Shown here one piece after another: positions 16,973-25,310 of a DNA stretch of 64,000 bases. The notes under the pieces are model-generated. The model was given only the letters and a program-made list of their open reading frames with translations, was not told where the DNA came from and made no database searches. The DNA comes from Chondrinema litorale (GTDB lineage: Bacteria; Bacteroidota; Bacteroidia; Cytophagales; Flammeovirgaceae): NCBI RefSeq assembly GCF_026250525.1, contig NZ_CP111043.1:124001-188000 (forward strand). Reading direction: 5' to 3'. Within the stretch, counting starts at the first letter, position 1. Every line of letters begins with the position of its first letter. A program made the translations under genes and the position numbers.

Positions 16973-17278
16973 TTATTCTTCTAATTCACCTTGTTCACTA
17001 AGAGTTATTACTTCATTATCGGCACCTAAATAAAATTCGTATGATACCATTCCTTCATCTTCCACTTTAAATATCTTATTTACAGTTGTTTCTGCGTAAT
17101 CGCTGTTTTGGAAACCCTGTTTTACTAGTTCAGGAAGGTCATCAAACATCACCTCTGTTTTTACTGGCTCAGCAGTAATTTCAATTGCACTGTTGTTATC
17201 CATTGTTTGAGCTGCAAATGCAGATCCTGATACTCCCATTACTGTTGCGATTACAAATGCTTTAACTGAATTTTTCAT
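16973..17278 (-). CDS. small secreted PepSY-like protein, array copy D
   Basis: A 101-residue member, nearly the same as copy B over the signal peptide and most of the mature part (IEITAEPVKTEVMFDDLPEL, then YEFYLGADNEVITLSEQGE). Leader AAACTTTAAAATT precedes the ATG and the conserved 3' tail follows the stop. It is the only copy with two consecutive terminator-like hairpins. Confidence 0.85.
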   Translation of the reverse strand: MKNSVKAFVIATVMGVSGSAFAAQTMDNNSAIEITAEPVKTEVMFDDLPELVKQGFQNSDYAETTVNKIFKVEDEGMVSYEFYLGADNEVITLSEQGELEE

Positions 17279-17719
17279 AATTTTAAAGTTTACGTTGATC
17301 TTGTTTGAGTTAATTATTGAGTTATGTTTTACTTAATCGAAAAAACAGACCAAAAACACAAGTATCTTATAATCAGTAAATTACAATTTACGCCAGTTTT
17401 TGTTTATGAATTTTTAACGGGAGTTTATAATCAATTTGGGTAACACTTCTACATTTTGCCACCCCTAACAAATACCATGAAATTGGTGTATTTATAATGG
17501 AGATATATTACACAATTAATATTACCCTATAAAAAGCATTAATTTCACTTAGTTATGAGTAGGAAATTAAAAATACGTTGCAAAAAAATATAATTAAAAA
17601 AAGCAAATCAGAATATTCTATATATATCTTTCTAAAAATTAATGCCTTTGAAAATATAGAATAAAAAAAGCCCGGTTATTAAAAAAATAACCAGGCTTTT
17701 TTTATAGTCTTTGTCTAAA
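17279..17719 (-). promoter_or_regulatory. intergenic region of copy D with four-box module
   Basis: 441 bp without a gene. Boxes on the plus strand: AAAAACAGACCA 17341-17352, CTTATAATCAG 17366-17376, AACGGGA 17416-17422, TTCTACA 17447-17453; spacers 13, 39 and 24 bp. Positions 17460-17660 are AT-rich and show no further element; copy E's terminator follows. Confidence 0.72.
17664..17705. terminator. terminator of array copy E
   Basis: Stem AGCCCGGTTATT/AATAACCAGGCT (17669-17680, 17686-17697) with one mismatch; T-run on both strands. Confidence 0.83.
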
Positions 17720-18028
17720 TTATATTGTAAGCAATTCGCCTTGCTCGCTTATTACTACAATATCGTTTTCTTCACCAACATAAAACTCATATACTGATGA
17801 TTCTTCTCTATCTATCTTAAATATCTTATTGGCACCTCTTTGAAAGAACTCACTTTCTTTAAATGTTTTTTGCACTAAAATCGGAAGCTCCTCGAAAACC
17901 ACAATAGATTTTGATGGCTTAGCCAAAATTTCTACTTTGCCAATTTCTTTATATGAATGTGCAGCAAATGCTGCCTGGCCTATACTAATTATAATTGCTG
18001 CTAATAATGTTTTATATGATAATTTCAT
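17720..18028 (-). CDS. small secreted PepSY-like protein, array copy E (most divergent)
   Basis: A 102-residue member with the weakest similarity: signal MKLSYKTLLAAIIISIGQAA, then VEILAKPSKSIVVFEELPIL, NKIFKIDREES and YEFYVGEENDIVVISEQGE, ending LLTI. The core tyrosine/phenylalanine pattern persists. Leader (ACCTTACAACC before ATG) and 3' tail differ from A/B/D/F. Its upstream module is also the least canonical: the distal spacer is 25 bp and the middle spacer 28 bp. Probably the oldest duplicate or one drifting in function. Confidence 0.8.
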   Translation of the reverse strand: MKLSYKTLLAAIIISIGQAAFAAHSYKEIGKVEILAKPSKSIVVFEELPILVQKTFKESEFFQRGANKIFKIDREESSVYEFYVGEENDIVVISEQGELLTI

Positions 18029-18084
18029 GGTTGTAAGGTTTTCTTATACTAATCAGATCTACTCTATTTACTATTAAATAATAT

Positions 18085-18187
18085 AAAAACAAGCCAAAAA
18101 CATTACATCCTCATTATCAATAAATTACAACTTAAACATCTAAAATTTCAGCAGAAATATTTAGACAATCTGTGGAAAATATCTACA
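18085..18187 (-). promoter_or_regulatory. four-box upstream module of copy E
   Basis: Boxes on the plus strand: AAAAACAAGCCA 18085-18096, CTCATTATCAA 18110-18120, degenerate CAGCAGA 18149-18155, ATCTACA 18181-18187; spacers 13, 28 and 25 bp. The middle spacer is about 10 bp shorter than the usual 38-39. Confidence 0.6.
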
Positions 18188-18226
18188 CTTTTTACATTAG
18201 TTTATACTAATTCAATTTTGAGCATA

Positions 18227-18277
18227 AAAAAAGCCTCGCCATTTAAAATGGCAAGGCCTTAACATGAAAACTTTAGC
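18227..18277 (-). terminator. terminator and conserved 3' tail of array copy F
   Basis: Stem GCCTCGCCATT/AATGGCAAGGC (18233-18243, 18247-18257) with one C/A mismatch, followed on the minus strand by a T-run. The tail CATGAAAACTTTAGC is at 18263-18277. Confidence 0.83.
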
Positions 18278-18284
18278 GATTAAA

Positions 18285-18593
18285 TTATTCTGTTATTTCA
18301 CCTTCTTGGCTAAATGTGATCACTTCGTTTTCGGCACCAACATAAAACTCATATGATGTATCACCTTCTTCTTCTACTACTTGAAATATTTTATTGATTG
18401 ATTCTTCTGAATATTCACTTCCTTTAAAAGCATCTTGTACTAGTACTGGTAGATCATCAAATGCTATCTCCGTTTTAGTAGGCTCTGCTGTAATTTCTAT
18501 TGCTGGATTGTTATCAATTGACTGAGCTGCAAATGCAGAACCTGATATACCCATTACTGATGCGATGATGATTGCTTTAACTGAATTTTTCAT
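18285..18593 (-). CDS. small secreted PepSY-like protein, array copy F
   Basis: A 102-residue member, first in transcription direction. Signal MKNSVKAIIIASVMGISGSA, mature IEITAEPTKTEIAFDDLPVL, then NKIFQVVEEEGDTSYEFYVG and a terminal EEGE-like motif. Shares leader (AAACTTTAAATT), 3' tail and four-box module with copies B and D. Immediately divergent from the S9 peptidase gene at 18935. Confidence 0.85.
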   Translation of the reverse strand: MKNSVKAIIIASVMGISGSAFAAQSIDNNPAIEITAEPTKTEIAFDDLPVLVQDAFKGSEYSEESINKIFQVVEEEGDTSYEFYVGAENEVITFSQEGEITE

Positions 18594-18934
18594 AATTTAA
18601 AGTTTATTTAGGTTGTTTAAGTTTTTGATATTGTTTTGTTGATATTGAAATAAGACAAAAACAAGCCAGAATATCAAAATTCTCATAATCAACAAGTTAG
18701 ATAAATATCAATATTTAATTTAAGATAATTTAACAGGACTTTTTAATCAAATTGTACAAAAGTTCTACAGTATGTGTTACCGCACAAAAACCGTATTTTT
18801 TAGTATTTTTACCTTCTGTAAATACAAATCCTCCATTAACTCATTCCTAATTAACAATTTCAATTTAAGGTGGTACTTTTGACCTTAATTGATAATTTTC
18901 AGTATTAAAACTTTGTAGTAACTAACAATTACAG
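18594..18934. promoter_or_regulatory. divergent intergenic region between copy F and the S9 peptidase
   Basis: 341 bp without a gene. For copy F (minus): AAAAACAAGCCA 18657-18668, CTCATAATCAA 18682-18692, AACAGGA 18732-18738, TTCTACA 18763-18769; spacers 13, 39 and 24 bp. For the peptidase (plus): TACTTTTG at 18874-18881 is an exact TAnnTTTG (-7) box of Bacteroidota promoters, about 54 bp before the ATG; no good -33 TTTG was seen at the right distance. Confidence 0.65.
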
Positions 18935-21676
18935 ATGAGAAAATTAAAATACATACAATCAGCCAGCTGGTTGCTACTATGCAATCTCGCACTGGCCAAC
19001 ATCCTATTTGCACAAGAATCAAAAAAATGGACGCCAGAAAAAATTATTAACACTGAGTATTTAAGCAGCCCTGCTTTTTCACCAGATAATTCAATGTTTG
19101 TTTGGACAAAACGCAAAGGGGTAAAAGAAAAAGACAAGTTTGTGAGCGACATTTACCTCACCAGACTAGACTTAAAAAAGGAAGGCAAATACAGAACTTT
19201 TCAACTAACTCAAGGTGAAGACAGCAATTATTCTCCCCTATTCTCAAAAGATGGAGAATCTATCTACTTTCTCTCATCAAGAGATAAAGGTAAAAAGCTT
19301 TGGAAATTGAGCATATTTGGTGGTGAGCCAGAAGAAGTACATGAATTTAAAAATGGCATTTCTGACATTAACTGGCTAAACGACAGTACACTTCTATATA
19401 CTTCAAACGAGGGTAAAACTCTTTATGAACAAGAACAGGAAGAAAGTAAAGATAATACTGTAATAGTAGAAGATGAAGAACATTGGACTACTACCAGAGT
19501 CTACAGCTTCGATATTAAAGAGAAAAGCATAAAGCGCATTACAGACAATGAAAAGCCAGTGTATACTTATCAATTGTCTAGCAATGGCAAATGGCTTGTA
19601 ATTGGCACCAGCCAAAGTAGACATTATCCTGCAGATGCGAATCCAGACCCGAAATTTTACCTTTATAATCTAGAAAGTGGTAATAAAGAACAAATTCTAG
19701 AAGATTTACAAACTCCTGGCTCATTTACTTTTACTGCCGATAATCTGGGCTTCTATTTTACCGCAGAGCTTTCTTCTGACCCAGAATGGAATGGAGCCGG
19801 TATTACAGAATTATACTACTTCGATTTTATGTCTAAAGAAAGAAGGAAAAAAGTAGATATAGACTGGGATTGGGGTATCTCTCGCGGGTTTGACTTATCA
19901 GGTAACGATGCATTTATTTCTCTTGCAAAAGGTGCAACAGTTGGGCTTGCATACTTACAAAAAGGTGTAGATGCAGTTTGGACTAAATATGATATAAATC
20001 TCGGTGAGAAAAACGATCATACACAGATTCTTAGCATTTCTAAAGATGGCAGTAAAATTCTTTATACTTACTCTACAGCTTCAAAAATACCTACCTATTA
20101 TATTGCTGATATTGATAAAACTGCTAGAACTTTAAAAAAATCTGGGCCTGTATTTAAAAATGAAGAAGAGGTGGTATTTCTTAATGATGATTTAAAGAAA
20201 CTACCTATCGCACGGTCAGAGGTATTTACTTGGAAAGGTTGGAATGATGAAGAAGTAAGTGGTTTATTATATTACCCAGAAGACTACGAAGAAGGGAAAA
20301 AATACCCATTGATACTTTCTATTCATGGTGGACCTTCTGGTGTAGATACAGATTCATGGTCTGAAAGATGGTCTACATACCCGCAGATTTTGAGTCAGAA
20401 AGGCGCTTTTGTATTGAAACCAAACTACCATGGCTCATCTAACTACGGTTTAGAGTTTGTAGAATCGATCAAGAAAAATTACTACGATCCTGAGCTTACA
20501 GATATTTTAAATGGTATTGAGGCACTTGATAAAAAGGGCATGATTGACAAGTCTCAGATGGGAACAATGGGTTGGTCTAATGGTGCAATTTTGACTATTA
20601 TGTTGACAGTTCGCTACCCTGAAATGTTTAAAGTAGCAGCACCGGGAGCAGGTGATGTAAACTGGACTTCTGACTTTGGTACTTGTCGCTTTGGTGTTTC
20701 TTTTGATCAAAGTTATTTCGGTGGTGCTCCTTGGGATGATACAGATGGAAAAACTTATAATGAAAACTACATTACAAAATCTCCTCTCTTCGAATTGGAA
20801 AAAGTAAAAACACCTACTATTATTTTCCACGGAAGCGAAGACAGAGCTGTGCCAAGAGATCAGGGTTGGGAATACTACCGCGCATTACAACAAGTAGATG
20901 AGGCACCAGTAAGGTTTTTGTGGTTTCCGGGCCAGCCACACGGCTTACAAAAAATCACACATCAGCTAAGAAAGATGAAAGAAGAAATCGCTTGGATAGA
21001 TAAATACCTATTTAATAAGGAAGAAGAGAAGAATGAAGCTTTCAAAAAAGAAAGCCCACTGGCTCAAATTCTGGCGCTTTCAAAACTTGAAAAAAGCAAT
21101 GGTAATTTCGGTGTAATGAAAGATGGCGTACTTATTCCGCAAACAGAAGTCGTTAAAGAAGATTCTATCTCTATCGGTGTGTTTGAAGTAACTTTTGCTC
21201 AATATAAAGAGTTTGATAACAATTTCACTTTTGCCCCAGTAGATGCTAACAAACCCGTAAGTGGAGTTTCACTAGAAAAAGCAAAAGCTTATGCAACTTG
21301 GCTAAGCGAAAAAACTGGTGAGAAATATAGATTGCCTTCAACAAAAGAAGCCGAGAAACTACAGAAAAAAGCGGTAAAAGTTGCTGACAAAGAAAACACT
21401 TTAAATTATTTAGCGGGCTATAAACTTACCGTTGATGATGTTATTGAACTGAAAGAGAAGATTGAAGGTAAAGAATCGAACCTTATAAAGGAAGTAGGCA
21501 ATTTTAAAGCTACTAAGGTTGGAGAAGCAGATGTTTACGATCTTGGTGGGAATGTAACTGAATGGGCAGAAGATGGCAGCACAATCGGTTATAATGCTTC
21601 AGATTTTGCTGATTCTACTGAAACTACAAACTCAGCAGATACCAAACTAGCTGGTTTTAGAATTATAAAAGACTAA
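18935..21676 (+). CDS. S9 family peptidase fused to a C-terminal SUMF1-like domain
   Basis: A 913-residue exported protein. Signal peptide to about residue 26 (ILFAQ), WD40-like/beta-propeller region about 35-420, then the prolyl-oligopeptidase alpha/beta hydrolase (about 430-695). Catalytic residues are Ser548 in GWSNG, Asp636 in HGSEDRAVP and His669 in FPGQPHG. After a 40-residue linker a further domain (about 735-913) shows hallmarks of the SUMF1/FGE-sulfatase fold: PVSGVSLEKAKAYATWLSE, EKYRLPSTKEAE, YDLGGNVTEWAED and AGFRIIKD. It has no cysteines, so formylglycine generation is excluded and a binding role is likely. Terminator follows at 21681. Confidence 0.92.
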   Translation: MRKLKYIQSASWLLLCNLALANILFAQESKKWTPEKIINTEYLSSPAFSPDNSMFVWTKRKGVKEKDKFVSDIYLTRLDLKKEGKYRTFQLTQGEDSNYSPLFSKDGESIYFLSSRDKGKKLWKLSIFGGEPEEVHEFKNGISDINWLNDSTLLYTSNEGKTLYEQEQEESKDNTVIVEDEEHWTTTRVYSFDIKEKSIKRITDNEKPVYTYQLSSNGKWLVIGTSQSRHYPADANPDPKFYLYNLESGNKEQILEDLQTPGSFTFTADNLGFYFTAELSSDPEWNGAGITELYYFDFMSKERRKKVDIDWDWGISRGFDLSGNDAFISLAKGATVGLAYLQKGVDAVWTKYDINLGEKNDHTQILSISKDGSKILYTYSTASKIPTYYIADIDKTARTLKKSGPVFKNEEEVVFLNDDLKKLPIARSEVFTWKGWNDEEVSGLLYYPEDYEEGKKYPLILSIHGGPSGVDTDSWSERWSTYPQILSQKGAFVLKPNYHGSSNYGLEFVESIKKNYYDPELTDILNGIEALDKKGMIDKSQMGTMGWSNGAILTIMLTVRYPEMFKVAAPGAGDVNWTSDFGTCRFGVSFDQSYFGGAPWDDTDGKTYNENYITKSPLFELEKVKTPTIIFHGSEDRAVPRDQGWEYYRALQQVDEAPVRFLWFPGQPHGLQKITHQLRKMKEEIAWIDKYLFNKEEEKNEAFKKESPLAQILALSKLEKSNGNFGVMKDGVLIPQTEVVKEDSISIGVFEVTFAQYKEFDNNFTFAPVDANKPVSGVSLEKAKAYATWLSEKTGEKYRLPSTKEAEKLQKKAVKVADKENTLNYLAGYKLTVDDVIELKEKIEGKESNLIKEVGNFKATKVGEADVYDLGGNVTEWAEDGSTIGYNASDFADSTETTNSADTKLAGFRIIKD

Positions 21677-21678
21677 AT

Positions 21679-21714
21679 AAAAAAGAGGCTGTCTAAAAAT
21701 TAGCAGCCTCTTTT
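21679..21714. terminator. bidirectional terminator
   Basis: Stem AAAAGAGGCTG/CAGCCTCTTTT (21681-21691, 21704-21714) with a 12-base loop. It serves the S9 peptidase (plus) and the acidic lipoprotein gene at 21725 (minus). Confidence 0.85.
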
Positions 21715-21724
21715 GTAACTCTAT

Positions 21725-22306
21725 TTATTGAACTGTAATATTAAAATCTACACTCACGTCTGTTTCTCCGCCAGCGTTATCTATATCACCATCAGAAACA
21801 CCTGTAGCAGTTTTATCTGGCTGATGTCTTAAAATAACAGTTAAAATTGATGGACCACCAGTAGTTAAGATAGTTACATTATTATCTAAACCAATTGGGT
21901 TTCCATCTGTATCAGAATCGTTATAGTTAATTGTTATTAAGTCATCTATTGCAGATCCTGAGAAAAAGAATTGGTGGTCAACAGCTTCTTCCTCCACTTC
22001 TTCTGTTACAACTTCAGCAGGAGATTCGTTTTCGTTTAAAAGCTCTACTTTTAGTTCATAAGTTTTTCCACTTTCTAAAACGATATCATCAACTATAGCA
22101 TCATCTCCACCATCGCCGTCTAAATCTTGCCATGAAAATACTGTCTCATTACTGTCTTCATCTATAAATGTTAAATTCACAGTAGTAATTTCTTCCTCCT
22201 CGTTTTCTTCCTCAGGTATAATATCATCATCGTCATCACAAGCAGTAAAAGCGAACAATGCGAAAAGTAAAGCCAATAGTTTCAGGTTTAGTTTTTTTGT
22301 CATCAC
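21725..22306 (-). CDS. acidic lipoprotein of a TonB-receptor operon ('type 1 periplasmic binding fold' family)
   Basis: A 193-residue lipoprotein with lipobox FTAC (Cys22) followed by a run of aspartates and glutamates (DDDDDIIPEEENEEEE). The mature domain is beta-rich: TTVNLTFIDEDSN, FSWQDLDGDGGDD, LNENESPAEVVTEEVEEEAV, DHQFFFSG, then VILRHQPDKTATGV. This matches a Bacteroidota family of small lipoproteins usually annotated as 'type 1 periplasmic binding fold superfamily' and found beside TonB receptors of this type. Aspartate-rich loops suggest divalent-metal contact; that is inference. Last gene of the operon 25101 to 21725. Confidence 0.82.
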   Translation of the reverse strand: MMTKKLNLKLLALLFALFAFTACDDDDDIIPEEENEEEEITTVNLTFIDEDSNETVFSWQDLDGDGGDDAIVDDIVLESGKTYELKVELLNENESPAEVVTEEVEEEAVDHQFFFSGSAIDDLITINYNDSDTDGNPIGLDNNVTILTTGGPSILTVILRHQPDKTATGVSDGDIDNAGGETDVSVDFNITVQ

Positions 22307-22360
22307 TAAAAAATTAAAATGTTGAAAGAATTAATTAATAAGAATTGGTGTGTAGTACTA

Positions 22361-24661
22361 TCAGAAATTTACATGTAAGCGAAGGATGAAATTTCTTCCC
22401 ATGTTATCTGCATAGTACCTAAATCTGTTAAGGTAATCTCTGTAAGCAGTGTTAAATGCATTGTTTACCGAAAGGCTAAAATCGGTATCCAAATTCATAA
22501 TCTTGTAGCTAAAACCTGCCTGTATATTTGTGAGAAAATAGGCATCTGGTGGTGTGGTATAATCTATACCGGGTACTCTGGTTTGCTCAGCTACATAAAC
22601 TGTATTAAGCTCTATAAAAAGATCGCTTAGCTTGCCCAATAAATCTTTATTGTAAGTTAATCCATTTTCGATTCTATCGGCCGGCATATTAATCAGGTAA
22701 TTATCATTTGAAATATCTCTGGCTCTTACCATGCTATATTTCGCTAGATAACCAAAACTCTGATTAATCTGATATTTAAATTGAGCATCTAATCCCATTA
22801 ACCGGGCATCTGTTTGTTTATAAACAAATACAGGAAAGGCACCTCTTATAGTTAATCTGTACTCCGCCAGAGGTTCCAAATAGATAAAATCCTGTATTCT
22901 TTGGTAATAAATGCTGGTTGAGAATGCAAAGGGGTTCTTATTATAGTCAAATGTATTTACCCACTTAAAAGATTTTTCGCTATTCAAGTCTGGGTTACCT
23001 TCTTCAATGGCAGCTACACCGTGGTGTAAACCTTCGCTATACAACTCGCTGACACTAGGAGGTCTAAAAGCTGTAGCCAGATTAGACGTGAGTTGCATGT
23101 TATCGTTTATCAGGTATTCTACTGAACCAGTAACAGAAGCATTATTAAAATTGTAAGTTGGAGTTATCAGTTCGTCGTCATCATCCAGTTTATACACTTC
23201 CAGCCTTCTGTAATCGTAGCGAGCCCCTAGTTCAAATTCCCACTTATTTACACCATAACTTTCTATAGCAAATGCACCAATAGAAGTTGATAAATAATTA
23301 GGTATTAGTGGTCTCACTCCTGTACCTGGAATGTTTCTGTTTTTTTGGTCCATAAAGCTTATACCATATGTTCCTTTTAAACGGTCTGTATGAATTTGCT
23401 CAAGTACTAATTCACCAGATAGCGATTCTAATTTTAAATCTAATGCTGGTGTATCGTCTCGATCTCCCCTTCTAATATCGTACTCCTTTCTACTATTAAC
23501 TTGTTGAGAAACCTGTAAACTTAATTTAGAATTATCATTGAAGTTGTAATAACCTTTAACTTTAGCCAGTTGGTGAGCTACATCCTGTTTTGGGTTGTTA
23601 ATCTCATAACTAAAATCTTCTATATAAAAAGGCTCATCTCTTTCAATTGCCTCTTGCAAGTCGGTTAAATTACCAATATGAGCACTTTTCAGTATACCAG
23701 TTTCGGTTGTAAACAAACTGTAAAACATACTCCCTCCCCACTTTTCTCTGTTGATTCCCACTTCACCAGAGAAATTAATTTCATGTAAGCCAGTATTGGT
23801 TAGCATATAATTCGGTGCATGAAAATCACCCGCTTTTTTAGCTGATGATTGCAAACGCCAACCTAAACCTTTCATTTTTTGAGAACCATTTGCCAACATT
23901 ACTGAGGCAATTCCTTGTCTACCATTACTTGTACCCACCAGATTTACGTCTCCTGTCAAGCCTTTAGTTGTTGGTAGTTCAGGTGGTTCTACTAATAATA
24001 CCCCTGCTACAGCATCTGAGCCATATCTTACAGCAGCTGCTCCTTTAATCACTTTAAGTGTTTGAGCTGTAAAAGGATCAATTTCAGGAGCGTGTTCTGT
24101 TCCCCATTGTTGTCCTTCTTGCCTTACACCATTGTTCATTATCAGTACCCTATTGCTGTGCAAACCATGAATAACAGGCTTGGCAATAGCCGGCCCGGTT
24201 TGTAGCATGGTAACACCAGTAATATTAGATACTGACTCTGCCAAAGATCCGCCGCTTTTCTTTTGAAGCTCATCTATCGAAACAGATTCTACTGTTTGAA
24301 GTCCGGTGGTTACCTTTTCTTCTTCTACACTTACTTCGTTGAGTATATGAAACTCACCTTGTAAATGAACATCTATAGATTCGTAAGAAGGCACCTGAAC
24401 TTTTCTTTCAATAGGTTCAAATCCGAGATAGCGAACCACGATTATATACTCACCGGGTGCGATATTTTTTAACTCGAAATTACCATCAATATCAGAAACA
24501 ACTCCTTCTTTTAATTCAGGAATAAAAACTGTAGCTCCTGGTAAAAGATGGTCTCCTTCGTCGTAGATATGGCCTTTTATGTCGTAATTTTGTTGCTGAG
24601 ACTGAGCCAGCAAATAGCCTGATAGTAACATCAGACATGTTAGTTGGATATACTTAATCAT
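22361..24661 (-). CDS. TonB-dependent receptor, probable metal (ZnuD/OprC-like) type
   Basis: A 766-residue outer-membrane receptor. Signal peptide ends near LLAQ (residue 20), carboxypeptidase-regulatory-like domain about 25-110 (IKGHIYDEGDHLLPGATVFI), plug about 120-230, then barrel ending LRLHVNF. The plug sequence GPAIAKPVIHGLHSNRVLIM, then NNGVRQEGQQWGTEHAPEID, is characteristic of receptors for metal ions rather than siderophores or sugars. A His/Cys-containing small membrane protein upstream and an acidic lipoprotein downstream (54-59 bp gaps) make a three-gene transport operon. Zinc or copper is the likely cargo, by inference. Confidence 0.9.
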   Translation of the reverse strand: MIKYIQLTCLMLLSGYLLAQSQQQNYDIKGHIYDEGDHLLPGATVFIPELKEGVVSDIDGNFELKNIAPGEYIIVVRYLGFEPIERKVQVPSYESIDVHLQGEFHILNEVSVEEEKVTTGLQTVESVSIDELQKKSGGSLAESVSNITGVTMLQTGPAIAKPVIHGLHSNRVLIMNNGVRQEGQQWGTEHAPEIDPFTAQTLKVIKGAAAVRYGSDAVAGVLLVEPPELPTTKGLTGDVNLVGTSNGRQGIASVMLANGSQKMKGLGWRLQSSAKKAGDFHAPNYMLTNTGLHEINFSGEVGINREKWGGSMFYSLFTTETGILKSAHIGNLTDLQEAIERDEPFYIEDFSYEINNPKQDVAHQLAKVKGYYNFNDNSKLSLQVSQQVNSRKEYDIRRGDRDDTPALDLKLESLSGELVLEQIHTDRLKGTYGISFMDQKNRNIPGTGVRPLIPNYLSTSIGAFAIESYGVNKWEFELGARYDYRRLEVYKLDDDDELITPTYNFNNASVTGSVEYLINDNMQLTSNLATAFRPPSVSELYSEGLHHGVAAIEEGNPDLNSEKSFKWVNTFDYNKNPFAFSTSIYYQRIQDFIYLEPLAEYRLTIRGAFPVFVYKQTDARLMGLDAQFKYQINQSFGYLAKYSMVRARDISNDNYLINMPADRIENGLTYNKDLLGKLSDLFIELNTVYVAEQTRVPGIDYTTPPDAYFLTNIQAGFSYKIMNLDTDFSLSVNNAFNTAYRDYLNRFRYYADNMGRNFILRLHVNF

Positions 24662-24720
24662 GAAATTAACGCATTAAATTCAGGCTTATACAGAATAAGC
24701 CAAGGGGTATCATTTCGAAT

Positions 24721-25101
24721 TTAACAGCGTGGTTGCGGAGGCCCGCGGAGGTAAAAACTATAATTTTTTGATGATATAAATTGAAGTACAGATTTCTCAG
24801 TAAAAGTATAATAGCTCTTATAAACAGCAAACTTAAATGCCTGTGTTAAATCGAGCTTCTTACTCAGGAACATATCGCATAGATCACATGTTTTATGATC
24901 CTTATATTCAACTAATACAGCTCGATCTGAAAGCTTTTCTTTGGCTTTGTGAATGCTATGGGAAATTGTTGTGTTTCCCTTATGAGAGATTTTATCTAGA
25001 TGAATGTGTAAGCGAAAAAATGCTTGCTGCCCGAATAGCATAAAGACTGCCATTCCTATAGAAAGGTTTTTTAGGGCGCTATGTAACATCTTTTCATTCA
25101 T
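24721..25101 (-). CDS. small His/Cys-rich membrane protein of the receptor operon
   Basis: A 126-residue protein with one transmembrane segment at about 11-30. After it come a histidine-rich stretch (FRLHIHLDKISHKGNTTISH, then SIHK), a CDLC motif near residue 73 and the terminal YLRGPPQPRC. Short proteins with a membrane helix, H/C pairs, CxxC and an LRGPP ending regularly precede TonB receptors of metal type in Bacteroidota, so I regard it as a metal-related accessory protein. The first of the operon; a palindrome begins 5 bp before its start codon. A second methionine four codons later could be the real start if the leader is longer. Confidence 0.75.
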   Translation of the reverse strand: MNEKMLHSALKNLSIGMAVFMLFGQQAFFRLHIHLDKISHKGNTTISHSIHKAKEKLSDRAVLVEYKDHKTCDLCDMFLSKKLDLTQAFKFAVYKSYYTFTEKSVLQFISSKNYSFYLRGPPQPRC

Positions 25102-25105
25102 CTAC

Positions 25106-25122
25106 ATGCAAATGTATTGCAT
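25106..25122. promoter_or_regulatory. palindromic operator candidate ATGCAA-N5-TTGCAT
   Basis: Perfect inverted repeat with 6-bp arms and a 5-bp spacer (ATGTA), embedded in a larger imperfect symmetry ACATG...CATGT (25104-25130). It lies immediately before the start of the metal-type receptor operon. TGCAA-N-TTGCA palindromes resemble sites of Fur-superfamily regulators; a Zur- or Fur-like repressor is a reasonable inference. Confidence 0.5.
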
Positions 25123-25310
25123 TTTCATGTAATAATTCAAAAGGTACTGAGATATTTTAAAAATTAAATTTCAGCTATATAATTAATTAATAGCCACATA
25201 AATCGATTAAAACAATGGCTATTTAGATTTGTTCTATAGAAAAGGAAAAAAATATTAAAATATAAATTTTTTTTTATTGATTTTTGCGGAAAGAAAAAAA
25301 CGAAATTAAA

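Noticed and set aside
14943..18593. CRISPR-like or repeat array because of regular spacing
   Set aside because: The repeating units are full genes with signal peptides and terminators; repeats are not 25-40 bp and spacers are not uniform.
20507..20830. 107-residue minus-strand frame inside the S9 peptidase gene
   Set aside because: Shadow frame opposite the conserved catalytic domain.
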